Below, piece by piece: positions 43,291 through 56,489 of a stretch of DNA of 64,000 nucleotides. The position numbers were made by a program, and so were the translations under genes. A model generated the notes under the pieces. That model saw only the letters and a program-made list of their open reading frames with translations. It had not been told where the DNA came from and searched no databases. Source of the stretch: Dicyema japonicum (Eukaryota; Dicyemida; Rhombozoa; Dicyemidae); the NCBI GenBank assembly GCA_011109175.1, contig RDEW01000041.1, positions 372,001 to 436,000 of the forward strand, in the 5' to 3' direction. Within the stretch, counting starts at the first letter, position 1. Each line of letters opens with the position of its first letter.

Positions 43291-43537
43291 GTCGGATAAG
43301 TCCTAAACTATATCTAAAAAAACGTTAATGATACATGTTGGTGAAATTTTATAATTTAGGTTTTCCACGATGTATTATTATTTTTATTAAAAAATAAAAT
43401 TTATATTCATTAGTAATATAAGACTATATTGCCTGTATTTTCAGATATTGCTAATTCCGTTGGATTCTAATAATTCAAACAATTTCCCTACAAAAATATC
43501 AACATTCTAACAAATCTGTCAAGTAAACTTCCCACGT

Positions 43538-43837
43538 GTGCTAATAGCTCTAGACTTTGTTGATTATGATACCAACCAGTTTTTATACATGTTAGAAAAA
43601 CCGAAAACTAATTGGATTTTCCGACAGGGATATAATGAGAATAGCATGTCTCTTCAAAAAGTCTTTCTATTATTTAAACTCACTTTGAACTCCTTCCACG
43701 TGAACTTGAACATATTCGACACTTTTCGTGATTTTTTTACGGAAATGGGCTTTATGTTTATATTCTTGGAATTAAAAATATCGAATCTCGAGTTTCCGGG
43801 AGCACTCAGTACTGACTTTTGTGAAAATAATCTTTAA
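43538..43837 (+). CDS. Open frame, 99 aa, unrecognised
   Basis: A clean plus frame from ATG 43538 encodes MLIALDFVDYDTNQFLYMLE at its start and a phenylalanine-rich C-terminal half. Two CACGTG words flank or lie within it (43533, 43697). There is no domain that I recognise. A GT-AG pair could remove 43662-43800 but need not. 43850-44160 holds nothing clear. Confidence 0.35.
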   Translation: MLIALDFVDYDTNQFLYMLEKPKTNWIFRQGYNENSMSLQKVFLLFKLTLNSFHVNLNIFDTFRDFFTEMGFMFIFLELKISNLEFPGALSTDFCENNL

Positions 43838-44164
43838 TTGCGGGCTTCTTGATATACCCTTACAAGCTTAATGAGTGGTCACGTGTTTCGAAAGTTCAGT
43901 GTAGTTCTTCGAACATTCCATGGTAAATAATCTTTCAGTTAGCAGCTTCGACTCACATCAGAACATTCTTTTGATTGACAACAATAGAAGGCATCTCTGG
44001 AAGCGTTACAATTCCTCTTGTTTTTTTACAGTGTATAAAAATTCCATTATGATGGGGGTTAATTTTCGCTATGACAATGAGTAATATAACGGTAAACTCG
44101 TCTGATATTCTTATATGTGAGTAAGACTTCATTCAATTGAGTTGCGTCATAATTCATTTTGGAA

Positions 44165-44575
44165 AACGATTTTATTATTTTATAAACCCCAAGACCACCA
44201 AGAAAGAAAGTATTATATTTATTTGAAACCCCGCGATCACCGAGAAAGAAAGACAGACATTTAGATAATCCAAGTTCCCGCAATCAAACGAGCCATCCGA
44301 CGTCTGTGGTCTCTCATTGTTTCCACTACCGTGCGAAAGAGCCTTCTCTCATTTGGGGGTTCTCGTAATAAAGTATTAACTCGCTACTTAATTAGTTAGT
44401 TAAGCTACCACGGCGTCACTTACTTGTATTATTATTATCCCAAGATCACTGGGTCAAAAAAAAGAAATATAAGTTCTCTACTAACTAAGTGATCCCAGAC
44501 CAACAAGGGAGAGGACGAGTCCGGTGGGGTCGAGAATCCAGCACAGCTCTTCTCATTGGACTAACTTGTAGGAAT
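44165..44575 (-). repeat. SINE relative with a different tail
   Basis: Two tail-like words in minus orientation, AGACCACCAAGAAAGAAAGT and GCGATCACCGAGAAAGAAAG, stand 50 bp apart, followed by about 300 bp only loosely similar to the main SINE. A third related word, CCAAGATCACTGGGTC, lies near 44450. This looks like nested 3' ends of a second SINE subfamily sharing the CACCAAGAAAGAAAG 3' motif with the first. Confidence 0.5.
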
Positions 44576-44579
44576 TCGA

Positions 44580-45165
44580 TAATTAGGTGATTCAATTATA
44601 TTTGTGAATTGTTAAAAATTATTAATTTAAAATTTTAAATTAACTTAAAAATTAAATTTAAATAAAAGAAATTGTTTCCGCATGTGCTTTTTTATGTGAG
44701 GTTGTAAATAACATATTTTTCATATTTTATAATCTGGTTTCTTTTATAACTGCAATGTCCACATCGTGTGAGGTTAAAAATTCCATGAGCTCGTTTCTTT
44801 TTCAAATGTTTAGTTGCAGAATTGTTATATGTATTCCTTTACCCCAGGTTAGGTTCGACGCATCTCTGGAGAGAGCAAGGGAATCGTGGAAGTGGCTGAA
44901 CTCCTCCTTGAGGACAGCCAAAAGAATCCCATGGAGAAGAAATTGTAGATATTTTAGTCGTTGTTATTTACACAACGTCCAATTTTTGCCACGAGGAGGT
45001 GATCCATATCGAAAATTAGTATGTCGTTTATAATGTATTTGAACGTGCACATGATGATTAAAAGGCGAATAATAATGGCGGGCATTTACCGGACCACATG
45101 TCTTGTCATTATGCTTTAACTTATTTACTGATGCACAACCCCTATTATTTGTTTTCCACAACCCC
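44580..45165. other. Unassigned, overlapping frames
   Basis: The frame 44755-45033 on plus and 45161-44964 on minus are both open and unrecognised. The pair CACAACCCCTATTATT repeats in tandem near 45125-45170, directly before the LINE at 45171. Confidence 0.25.
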
Positions 45166-45170
45166 TATTA

Positions 45171-45600
45171 TTGTTCTCTTCGGCACAACGAAAGCTAAAT
45201 TTTGTTAAAACACTCCTTGGACAATATAATGGGTGTTTCAACTCAATTTTGAACTCGCTCTACATGCAGTATATTCAACCGTCTCTAATTTACAGGTGTG
45301 CTGCATGGGGAACCAACCTATCAAACAGGAATATGGAAAAAATCAATACCTTCCAAAAAATGGCGAGTAAGGCTTTACAAAGGTTTTCTTGGACACTTCT
45401 AAACCATACACCATTTGAGGAATTAGTGAGGAAAACCGGAGCCTTACTACCTTCCAAAAAAGTTAGAAACCCCGCCCAATTCGGATATGCGTTGGAACTT
45501 GGGAAGAACACCGAGCAAGATGGAGATGGCTACTTGAGGCGGCCGGAATCACCTGACGGCTATGTTATTTAATTTGTCAGTAATTTTTGGTTTTTAATAG
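45171..45600 (+). mobile_element. LINE family C, 3' end, well preserved
   Basis: A 133-residue plus frame carries AQRKLNFVKTLLGQYNGCFN, YMQYIQPSLIYRCAAWGTNL, FEELVRKTGALLPSKKVRNP, and then one frameshift before the terminal 'RRPESPDGYVI' zone (the other copies read LLEAAGIT in the neighbouring frame). It closely matches the inverted copy at 6960-7320. The stop is followed by an AT-rich 3' end. Confidence 0.7.
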
Positions 45601-45964
45601 TAATAATGTAAAAAGAGAGTTTTTATTAAATAAATAAGATCAACCCCTAAGAGGTTAGATGACCATAATGAGATACAAGATAAGGCCTAGATATGACCGT
45701 GTAAGGAAGGAGCTGTTTAATGTGTATTTTATGGTTTAAGAATATTTTTAGTGAAACAAGATGGAGAGTGCCCAGACGTGGTAACTGTCTTCCCTTTTTC
45801 TCGGAGAAAATGCTTGATTTGGGATGGGGCCTGTACTGACATTTTTTTCAGTCGAGACTTGCTGGTTCCGCGTTGAAAGCTGTTGAGGTGCTCGGCCTTT
45901 CGAGAATTTCAAAATAAAAAAATACGACAGCCTCTCCACAAGATTCCATATTCAACCAGTTTTT

Positions 45965-46145
45965 GTCAAAACAAGTGGAGCCTTCGGGCCATGGACGGTC
46001 TCTTTAATGAAATCGCTTGGGTCAATGATTTCTAAAGTTAGTAATGAGCGTCTGGAAACCGAATGGTTGTTCCAAAGAATTTTTCAGGCAGTTGTCAAGG
46101 GAAACAGTCATTCTATTATTTGGATTGTTTTGTTTCGTAATAAAT
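45965..46145 (+). repeat. Dispersed repeat C, copy 3
   Basis: Contains CATGGACGGTCTCTTTAATG, TGGGTCAATGATTTCTAAAG, GGAAACCGAATGG and CAGGCAGTTGTCAAGGGAAA. Same orientation as the 24-kb copy. The unassigned minus frame 45939-45748 lies just upstream. Confidence 0.55.
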
Positions 46146-46319
46146 TGTTTCCAATATAAAAAAACAAAATTGAATTTATTGATTTTTATGAGCTCTAAAA
46201 TAAAACCACTAATCCTTAATTTTTTTAACCAGACTTCAGTTTCAATTTTCAACACTATTAAAGTAAGATGTGAGAGGGAATGTCCTATACACTTAAGCAG
46301 ATTCTGTAAAACTTAGTTT

Positions 46320-47060
46320 ATGCGAAGTAATGTCAAATTCAATAATGGCCTTAGTGACCCATCAATCCAAGTGTCGGTGGATGGGATAGAAAACTCAAAT
46401 ATTTTTTCAGTTTCCGATGTTTTTAAAAAAAACGGTGTGATTTGTGAGTTGAATGAAAATTTTCTTATTCCAAGGTATATCTTATTTACCCAGCTAGAAG
46501 TTACGTCTCGAAGGAGAAAGTCTGTTTTGTTTTTTGGAATCATCATCATTCTCTCATGTGGGAGAAACAATGGCTTTTTCCGAAAAGGAATCATCCCGCT
46601 TCTCAAGAAGATTGCGATTAAATCCTGACTATTTCAGATTTATGAGGTAATTTTTTGTTATTTGTTCTTAGTTACTTGGGGTATCCATAAAGTAACTTCA
46701 GATGTTTTGACATCCCCAACAACTCCCCTCCGACTTCTTCGATTATGGAAAAATATCCCCAACAAGTCCTCGTCGACCTCTACAAAAGTTCATACATAAT
46801 CTTATCACCTATATGCTTTAATACCAGAGTATTCTCCATTACCATAGTTCTCCGTAATCACGGTAAAATCCTGTATGGTGAATGAACACGTGTCTATAAG
46901 CTAGCTAAGCAACTCTACTATATTATCCAATATTTCCATGGCACCCAAGTCATCAATAAAATCCCACCTAGACACATTTGACAAAGCACGTGTCTTGTCC
47001 CTAATTAACAAAAGCCTTAATAGCTTATACAAAATCCTTAATTATTATTTACTTCCGTTA
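46320..47060 (+). CDS. Split gene, unrecognised
   Basis: Exon 1 starts at ATG 46320 (52 codons, ending ENFLIP). Introns at 46475-46497, 46647-46671, 46681-46701 and 46878-46904 (21-27 nt, GT-AG) link further open pieces reading RLRLNPDYFRFM, then YLGCFDIPNNSPPTSSIME, KYPQQVLVDLYKSSYIILSP and QLYYIIQYFHGTQVINKIPP. The chain of small introns in phase after 46600 makes a real gene likely. The join between the first and second exons is one base out of phase, so a frameshift or an alternative splice is needed. The 3' end is not settled; frames stay open to 47138. No known domain. It converges on the ZDHHC12 gene. Confidence 0.55.
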
Positions 47061-47150
47061 TCAACAGTAAAGTACCACCTAGTCATCCATGCATGTTCGA
47101 CCTCACCCACTGCTCTAGTAACTCCACCAGTAAACTAAAATCAAAGAATT

Positions 47151-48015
47151 TTAAATATTATATTGGCATTCAATAGTATCATCAATTTGTAACAATTCCT
47201 GTAAAATATTCCGCAAAATTCCGCGATCAAACGGATTTCCAATGGCCCTTTCCAGGTACCAAATATGTCTCGGATTGATGGTGATAAACTCCCACGTGGT
47301 CTGGTTTGTACAGACAAGAAAACAATGAAACACAAACAGTCCAGTAGTACCCAAGGCAGTCCCGACACTCGCATATATCAAAAAAAAGATGAAGTAGTTC
47401 CAAAAAGAAAAGGAGATTGACCAGACAACAAGGGACCTCAAATAATGAATAAACATACAGTAAATTGGACAGGCTCCACCAGGAGCAGCAAGCAAACAAG
47501 CCAAGTAACAGTATAAAGAGCACGTGGTTCTTCTTTCCAATGCAACAGCCCAGAAAGAAGCAGTGGTGGTCGTACCGCTCTACACAGGACTTGCAATGGT
47601 AGCAGTGACGGGAACGAATTTTTTTCTACGGTGAAAAAACGAAAAATACAATTGAGGAACACTGCATGCAGATAGTCACGGAATTCCCCCACGTAGGCTC
47701 CATTTGCGATTCACCATGTTGAATGTCCTAAAAATGAGAGCTCTGCTTACTCTGATTTTGTCTACGTTGACGTTGTGCTTACAGATATGGCCGGGACCGA
47801 CATGCCACGTGGCATAATAAACGGCTAAGGAGGTTATCAGCCAGAAGTAGAAACAAAAGGGGAGATTCCACAGAGAGGAATGGAATGCACAATGTATCAC
47901 TGAAAGTGTAGAAAAAGACATGGAAATTGTGAAAAAATAGAAACAAAGGAATAGGTGGTAGCTTGGAATGCCTGTTAGTAAAAAGGAATACTTGAAATAG
48001 TACTACCATAATCAA
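47151..48015 (-). CDS. ZDHHC12: DHHC palmitoyltransferase, ZDHHC12-like
   Basis: The minus ATG at 48015 begins the first exon. 20-nt introns follow the first eight codons and FSQFP, then 23 nt (47750-47728) and 24 nt (47649-47626). The DHHC cysteine-rich domain reads CMQCSSIKKIRSRHC, YHCKSCVERYDHHCFFLGC, with the DHHC catalytic cysteine and all zinc-ligand cysteines. Four hydrophobic segments surround it (NLPFCFYFWLITSLAVYY before; ILLLGLFACC and later ones after). The C-terminal TTWEFITINPRHIWYLE, GNPFDRGILRN is the 'NTTTWE' (TTxE) motif plus the PFDRG element specific to ZDHHC12. It S-acylates proteins at Golgi/ER membranes. Three CACGTG words fall in its exons. The long minus frame 47692-47438 is an out-of-phase shadow. 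Confidence 0.9.
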
Positions 48016-48019
48016 AGCG

Positions 48020-48240
48020 ACTTTTATTTTTGGATTTCATTCATTTTTCTACCATAACCTGATTTGAATATTAATTATATTCAATTATTATATATTAAAA
48101 TAGTTATTTAAAAATTAATTTATAATCTTAAAAGATTTTCCATGATTTGAAACTATTTTTTATTTATTTTTATGATTTGACACGTATGCTCTTTACTTTT
48201 CTGTTTTTTTTGGGTGTATGTCCTTTATAAACGATCCGGT
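48020..48240. other. AT-rich spacer
   Basis: Low-complexity A/T with no frame. It includes the presumed promoter of the minus-strand ZDHHC12 gene. Confidence 0.5.
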
Positions 48241-48560
48241 TCCGCAGTGAAGTTTACTGATGGCGGCGTCACTCGTCAAGCCAAGTATGTGATAAACTAG
48301 TTTCCGACAAATTTTTTAGAGGAAAGCGTAGGACTATGAGAGCTCAGTGGATTGCCATAACAGATTTTCGCTGCGGTTTAAACAGGCATTGGCAGCACTC
48401 TATGGGAGATAGTTCACATCGAAAATATTCAAGCTATATCCCAAATTAGGGGTTTCCCCAACCACAAACGGAAAGATGGTTATTACATACCGACATTTAA
48501 AGAGAGGAGCTTTAATCACGATTGTCGCCAATAAGTTTTGTTTTGGAGTCTCAAAGGAAA
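48240..48560 (+). pseudogene. Unidentified relic with broken protein text
   Basis: Stop-broken plus frames contain LMAASLVKPSM (echoing 20.97 kb), RAQWIAITDFRCGLNRHWQH and YYIPTFKERSFNHDC. The text looks like eroded protein from a dispersed element, type unknown. Confidence 0.3.
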
Positions 48561-48779
48561 TTCCTAAATCGAATTTTATTCAAATTTCCCATTACATGTG
48601 ATAATTTGTTTACTACAAAAATCAATTTTTTTCATTTCCATTAGTTTCCCTACTTTTCGATAAATTGGATTTATATTTGAAAATTATTACTTCCTCTTAA
48701 AATTTTAATTCTAGAGAGATATCCAATAAAATTTTATTATTTCGTCATCCGTGATTAGTGGTTTTATTATCTCATTAAA

Positions 48780-49045
48780 TGCTTATTTATGAACAAATAA
48801 ACAACGAATTCCTTTTGCTCTTCTTAATAGGTCAACCTCCTCAACAATCATGTAAGGCCAAACAAGTGGGATTTTAACCAAGTCTTTACTATTCACCCCG
48901 CCTGACTTATTAGGCCTAATCCTATGACTAATTGACACGTGGGTTGTCATGAGGATATTAGTACGATTTATTTTCACCCATAGAGTAATAAGTCTGGAAA
49001 ATCACAGATACTTTAGTAACCGTCCATATACTCATTTTAAGAAAT
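48780..49045 (-). CDS. Possible small gene, unrecognised
   Basis: Two overlapping minus frames are open. One starts at an ATG near 49066 with a basic hydrophobic opening. The other, 48977-48783, ends in KIPLVWPYMIVEEVDLLRRA and a basic tail. A GT-AG gap of 50 nt containing CACGTG (near 48938) can be drawn between them, but the phase does not fit, so the structure is unsettled. No domain is recognised. Confidence 0.3.
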
Positions 49046-49134
49046 CGAAATTGTAAGGTCATGTTGACGTATATCGATAAAGACGATAGATTTTGTTAAG
49101 AATTATTTTTTAACCACACAAATTCAGGTCTCAA

Positions 49135-49425
49135 CTTACCTCCGGATATACCGAGAAAGAAGTTAAAGTAAACAAATAGTTAAGTGCATCCAGTTTCCAC
49201 TTCTACAGAAACAGAGTCCATCCGGAATCAGCAAAAAGGGTAAAGACGTCCATTACATACAATTGAAAAAAGCCCTCCAGTGGAGTGTGCAAATGATCAT
49301 TTTGGCGTCACCTAGAAGGTGGATCACATGACGTCACTCTAATAGGAAGGGGAAGAGAGAAGGAACAGACAAAACAACAGAAAACTTTAATCTATTAGCC
49401 ACATGTCACCGCGCGGCGATAATTT
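49135..49425 (-). repeat. SINE-like element, copy
   Basis: Minus copy with TCCGGATATACCGAGAAAGA, TAGTTAAGTGCATCCAGTTT, CATCCGGAATCAGCAAAAAG and GTGGATCACATGACGTCACT. It lacks about 35 bp around the TTTTTCGTGCC block. It sits about 190 bp upstream of the lysyl-tRNA synthetase gene. Confidence 0.7.
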
Positions 49426-49615
49426 TTTGCAAAGAATAATTCAAAATGTGGTTAATAATAATTCAAATAAATATCGATTCCAGTTTTTTCCGTGAAGATT
49501 TGACATGGAAATTTGTAATTTAAGTTTTAATTAATTTATTTTTTAATTTAAAATTAATTTTTTGTTGGCTAACCACTATTTAAAATAAATTTTTAATTGC
49601 ATAAGACAAATAAAC

Positions 49616-51553
<1,938 letters not shown>

Positions 51554-51559
51554 TTCGTT

Positions 51560-52075
51560 CGATTTTCCTCCTAATAACCTTGAATTTATTGGTTTTTATG
51601 TCATTTTTTTAATTTTGTGCTTGTGTTAGGGATTTAAAGTTAATCTAATACGCCCTGTGCTCATCTCGTGCACTACTCGCGGATTGCTTTATAAGTAGTC
51701 CAGGAGAAATAACAGTAAGCACTATATTAGATTATAATTTATTTCCCGCTTTAGATATTCCATGTTTGGGAATACAGGGTTTAGATCGAACCTTACAATT
51801 TCGTGTAGCTCGCCGCTCCTAATCTTCAGTCATAAGCAGATAATGGGATTCCATATTTATATGATTATGCGCTCTGAATTAGGCTTTTTTATTTTCTTGT
51901 CCTTATTTAAACAATTTAGTTTAGGCGTGTTGTGGTTATCTTCATTTCTGAGTCGTTTATGAAAAACCAAAATTGCGTCATTTATGTGAAATTCGAAATT
52001 TTTGTTTCCTATTATGATTACATACAATAAGCTTAAATCGATAATTGTTGACATTCACATTGCAAGAAATAAAAT
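51560..52075. other. Flank of KARS1, no clear gene
   Basis: The minus frame 52054-51857 (65 aa) contains FEFHINDAILVFHKRLRNED and is unrecognised; the plus frame 51762-51962 overlaps it. No splice chain was found. Confidence 0.3.
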
Positions 52076-52079
52076 TCTT

Positions 52080-52425
52080 AAAATTATTTCTTTGTCGACA
52101 GGTTTTAGAGGCGGCTGGTTACTCTCGGCACTCGAACGCGTCGGAATGCGAAGGCGCGATGTAAGCGTCGGGGTGGAATAGCCATCTTTCCTTTTGCTAC
52201 TGGAAAGCTCCTACTTCTTGAGTCCACTTTTGCTTCAAACAACCTCCCTCAGAATATTGCTAATGCCAATTTAGTACTGAGAGACGAAGATGCTATCGGA
52301 AGTAATCTAACTCATCAGTTAACGTTTGTTTCCTATCCATGTGTGACTTCTGGAACCCTTCAACACTCATACATTTTTAAATATAACATTTTTACAGGTC
52401 ATATACATCAGTCTACAGCCTGGTA
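52080..52425 (+). mobile_element. LINE family A, nuclease tail
   Basis: A plus frame without a start, open for about 95 codons to TAA near 52424, reads KRRGGIAIFPFATGKLLLLE, then STFASNNLPQNIANANL and RDEDAIGSN. It parallels the family A segment 'DG.T.FPF..G..L.WD.TC..TFA...L..SI..AG....AED', but the key aspartate of WD is E and the PD is gone. Decayed. The word ACGACATATGT repeats twice in 52435-52490 downstream. Confidence 0.55.
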
Positions 52426-52589
52426 AGCGTCAGCGACGACATATGTAGTTTCTAAGAAATTTATCGGAACCGTTAGCTACGACATATGTCTATAGTCGAA
52501 TTGTTTTTCGATTTTAAGTTAAAATTATTTTAACTTATATTTTTGATTTAATTTATTTAATTTTTTAATTTTTTAACTATTAACAATAT

Positions 52590-53470
52590 ATTTTGCCACT
52601 AAAATTTTTGGTTGACGTGTCTAAGATAGAAAAATCGTACCAACTTAAAACTAAGGCCATTATACAGGATTATCCTAAAGAATTTCTGATTTTTGAGGAT
52701 GGTGCGCTATACTGTCGACTCTGTTTGTGTTTACTTTATTTTGTAGCAATCAAAAAGTTTTTGCTAATACGGATGAAACAAAAATCCGGGGCCAGAGATA
52801 CGTTGCTGTGATGATTGGGTCGTTAAATTCTCCTGAAACAACATATCTGATATCGTTTAAGGCGATAGAATCTGCTCCTAACAAGAACATCATTACTCAG
52901 ATAGTCGACGATGCACTTGGGAATAATTTGGTTCAAAAGGAAAATTTCCTTTTGTTAATTTCGGATGCCGCAAATTATATGAAATCAGGTAAAATTTTAT
53001 GTTTTAGCCGGCAAAATACTTAAAAATCTTTACCCCAAGTTATTCCATGTCACATGTACCGTTCATCTATTACACAATTGTTGTGAGAAAATAAGAGACT
53101 CTTATCCGGAAATTGATTTGATGATAGCTACTATACAAGCAGCAATTAACAAGAACAAAGAAGAAACTAATATTCCAAGACAGAAACATCGCCATTCCAC
53201 CTCGTGCGCATTTGACAAAATGGGGGACTTGGCTTAAGGCCGCTACATAATATTCATAAAATCTGATCGGAGTTCAAAATTTTCGAATCATTCGCGGATG
53301 ATGGATACCTAGTTCAAACAGCTAAAGAAAATCTTCAAAACCATGTGTTAGTGAGCAGTCTATGTGACCTTATCCAAAGCTATTCAAACATTCCAATTTT
53401 TGAGTAATGTCGCTATTGCAGATATTATTACGAAATTTAAAGTACGCGCTTCACAATCGAACAGGCATAT
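52590..53470 (+). pseudogene. hAT-like transposase relic
   Basis: Plus frames encode YQLKTKAIIQDYPKEFLIFE, GALYCRLC (a BED/CGGBP1-like zinc finger start, its second half lost), then DETKIRGQRYVAVMIGSLNS, LLISDAANYMKSG ('VSDNAKYM..G' of hAT), LFHVTCTVHLLHNCCEKIRD ('HV.C.AH.L.....') and SYPEIDLMIATIQAAI. These are the RNase-H-like catalytic blocks of domesticated and transposing hAT proteins (ZBED/CGGBP1 group). The catalytic D is seen in VSDA-like text, but frames break at least four times and the C-terminal dimerisation domain is unreadable. It could have supplied transposase for the MITE at 39.8 kb. Confidence 0.65.
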
Positions 53471-53900
53471 GATTGTTTAGAATCGTTGGAATTCAGAAAT
53501 GACAACAAATTTATCAAAGAATACATAATTAAAAGGCTTAAAAATGATATTTTGAACATAACTAAAATGACTAATTCACACATATCTTCTGCCGAGTATT
53601 CATTACTCCTGAATTGCCAGCCAACTTCGTGCTCGGTTTGAACGATGTTTCTCTGAGAAAGATTTTCTAAGATCCAACGAAATTTTCTATAGAAATTTAG
53701 AAAATTATGTAATTTGTATGTGTAACAAAAGTTTTAGTGTTTTTATTGTTTAGTTATTTTAATAAAGTTAATTTTTAGGTTAATTTTTTATTTTTTAGGT
53801 TAAAAAAATCGCCCTATTAATAATTTTGAAAAAACAATTTATTGATTAAAATCCTTCGAGAGCTGACAATCTACCAAACAGTTCTCTCGACGACGCAAAT
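53470..53900. other. AT-rich tail of the transposase relic
   Basis: Eroded text continues from the hAT relic to about 53640, followed by low-complexity A/T. No gene was seen. Confidence 0.4.
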
Positions 53901-53924
53901 ACCTCAAAAACCACCCGAGATGCG

Positions 53925-54175
53925 AGAAGACTTTTAGCCCTTTATGGAGTCGGTTTAAGGAAGTGTCGTCCAGGGGAACTCCTCTGGATGGTCGTTGACT
54001 AATCGTCCTTTTGAATATAATTTGAGATTATATTTGGCGCCACCAAAGATGGTAAACCACATGACGCATGCTAACAATTGAAGCTCCCTGGATGCCAAAG
54101 GAAAAGAGGAGGAACAGAAATGACAAAAAAATCTTCAATTCAAAAATAACATTGGCGCCACGTGGCATAGTTGCC
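53925..54175 (-). repeat. SINE-like element, diverged copy
   Basis: Minus copy recognisable by GTCCAGGGGAACTCCTCTGG, TAAACCACATGACGCATGCT, GAGGAGGAACAGAAATGACA and the family 5' end, CATTGGCGCCAC at about 54151-54160. The tail is not clear. A CACGTG at 54155 falls in its end. Confidence 0.5.
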
Positions 54176-54179
54176 AAAA

Positions 54180-54890
54180 CCATAGGAAGAGAAACCTCTG
54201 ACCAAATAACCTATGTGGGGTATTTTGTAAATTGGCATTTATCTGTGAACTTGACTTAGTCTCCAAAATTCCTGGGATTACTCTAATTAGTACTTGTAGC
54301 CACGATTTCCATCTTATCTGAGAGACGCATAGCTGTTCCAAAAACATCATATTTTGAAGTACCACATTTATGGCGAGTTGATACATTTATTTAGACGACT
54401 AATCGACATCTATTATTGGACGATTTAAATGGACCTTCGACGGCGAAGTACGTAGCTATGGTCATGACAACTCCCACCACATCCAGTGAACTTCCCACTA
54501 TCAGAATCATCACAGTAATTAGACAATAGCTTTAGGTAGAGCTTTAAATTCTACTCAAGCTATGGGCTATAACGTGGCCGAATTTAAATTGGATTCTGTT
54601 AGCCTCTCCATTCAGTTTACGGCTAGTTGTTTATTCTAGGAAAAACCACGTGGGTTTGATGGACAAAATTCACTAAACTGGGAATTGATAGAATGGTCGG
54701 TTTATTGTTCAAGCCTGGTAATCACGGGCAACTGCTGCGAAATCCTTTTAGGAGGTGTCTAACGTCGAGTGATATGGTCTCCTCTAGCCCTCTAGATTAT
54801 AGCATCAATTTATAGAAAATTTTGAGTATAGTTTTCATGGTCTCAGAAGCAGAGACATTATCACACAAGTCAAACCAGTAGAAGGTGAAG
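54180..54890. other. No supportable gene
   Basis: The minus frame 54386-54135 overlaps the SINE end and is not convincing. The rest has stops in all frames. CACGTG at 54657. Confidence 0.4.
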
Positions 54891-54894
54891 AAAA

Positions 54895-55040
54895 TGTTAA
54901 GTCCTTCCAGTTAGGGAACATCTCCAATGGAGTAGGGAGAGCAAATAATACTTTTTCGTGTCACCATGCTATTGGGTGCACCTGAGATAAGTAAATCACG
55001 TAACGCCGGTAAAGCAAGTAAAGAGAAGGAATAGAAGAAA
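54895..55040 (-). repeat. SINE-like element, partial copy
   Basis: Internal part only, minus: GGGAACATCTCCAATGGAGT, AGAGCAAATAATACTTTTTC, TGAGATAAGTAAATCACGTA. Strongly diverged. Confidence 0.55.
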
Positions 55041-55049
55041 GGGAGAGTG

Positions 55050-56055
55050 ATCATCAACAAATAATCCTGTGAATAAATCGACCCCATAGTATGGAAGAAC
55101 TAGTAAATTATCCCCAAACAAAAGTAAAAAATAATTAATAAATTTATACCAGAATCGAGTCAAGTGCGGTTTTACAAAAATAGAATCAATCATACATGCA
55201 ATCGATTCCAGAATACGTCACCGTGCAGCCAAAGAAATTTGACAGGAATTGGCGGGTATCTTCGTTAGGAATAAAACCGAAGGATAGTTGAATAAGAAAT
55301 ATGAACTCTAACTCCATTAATGATTAGTTCATACGTCTTGAACAAGTAGCAAGTTTACAAGAGCCTAACTCAAAAGATTACATATCTCGAAAGAGACGGA
55401 ATCTTTACAAATCCCAAATATCCATTTCCACTTCTTTCGATCGGTTATCTTTCAACAGAAACCACTAAAACGGTGGATTAAATTATGGATATTTTAGAGG
55501 TCCTTCAACACCTCTAGGTCGATTCCTCACAATGAGTCTTCAGTCACACAAAATAGTTGATATTTGGCGATCAATGCTCTCAGAGCCAACAGATGGTTAG
55601 GCCGAAACAGTTGGGCGCATTTTGATCAGTGTATCCCCTCTGATTCTACTAGTCCAGTTCCCACCTCATAAGCAACCTTAGTCGTCACATCAACTAGGTG
55701 GTTAGATACGTAAACATACTCTTCCTCCAATATTTTAACTTCAGATGATTCATTTTAAACATCCTCCTATACCTCACCCTTAAAGAAAGCAGAGCAACCA
55801 AGTGTTAACTTAAATGTCGACTCCAACAGACTTCCAGTAAATGAACGGGAAGATAGTCACAGTGTTTAGTTAATTAAACCCCCCAGACAGCTTAATTAAA
55901 CCACTTCATTTTGGTCGATACTGTTAGACCTGCTCCTGAGAGTTAATTTGATCCACCTTCATTCCACATCGGCAATGGACTAATAAAACCAAAAAATAAC
56001 AGTTTTCGTTCTCGGGAGTGTTTCCTATTAGATGCTGGAAAGGTATCTACTGAAC
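55050..56055. other. No supportable gene
   Basis: Stops in all frames, no recognised repeat copy, no CACGTG. Possibly very old retroelement DNA. Confidence 0.45.
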
Positions 56056-56059
56056 TAGA

Positions 56060-56480
56060 CGTCGTTAATTTAGATCTCTGGGTTGATTTCGCTCTTAATT
56101 AATGTTTGTCTCAAGATTGTATCTTTAATGCCTTTCTTAGATGGATCTTGTCCTTGAAATTGCCCAAAAGTTTAAGGAATGGGAGAATTATCATAATCTA
56201 CACTCCTGAGTTCACCACTTGTGCGTCTTAAATGACCTCTTTCTGACAGAATTCTTAAAAATATATTCTTAAAGGTTTTTGAAAATGAAGGGATATTATC
56301 ATGGGAATTCTAATTATGCGAATATTCCCTCCCCAAAAGAGACTCAATTCATTTCCTCACATTTCTGTATAATCGGGGTATATTTTTTACAATCTATGGG
56401 GAACAACACTTGGAAGAAAACGTGGAAATGAGTTTAAATTTCCAAGGAAAAAACATCCCTTCCGTTTGCTAAGGAAGTTA
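56060..56480 (+). pseudogene. Possible lysyl-tRNA synthetase pseudogene fragment
   Basis: By eye, 56130-56255 lines up with the KARS1 motif 2 region at 50630-50740 almost base for base: GAAATTGCCCAAAAGTTTAA against GAGATCGGCCGACAGTTCAG, then CTCCTGAGTTCACCACTTGT against ACCCAGAGTTTACCACGTGT, both followed by a GTC/GTTC...ATGACC/ATGGCC word. Stop codons and indels are frequent. Upstream (56060-56130) a GTCGTTAATTTAGATCTCTG stretch also fits the preceding exon loosely. If right, it is an old duplicated copy 5.5 kb downstream of the gene. Confidence 0.45.
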
Positions 56481-56489
56481 CCTAACCAG

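Noticed and set aside
47438-47692. 84-aa minus frame across the DHHC region
   Set aside because: It is out of phase with the DHHC cysteine motif; removing the 24-nt intron restores the correct frame.
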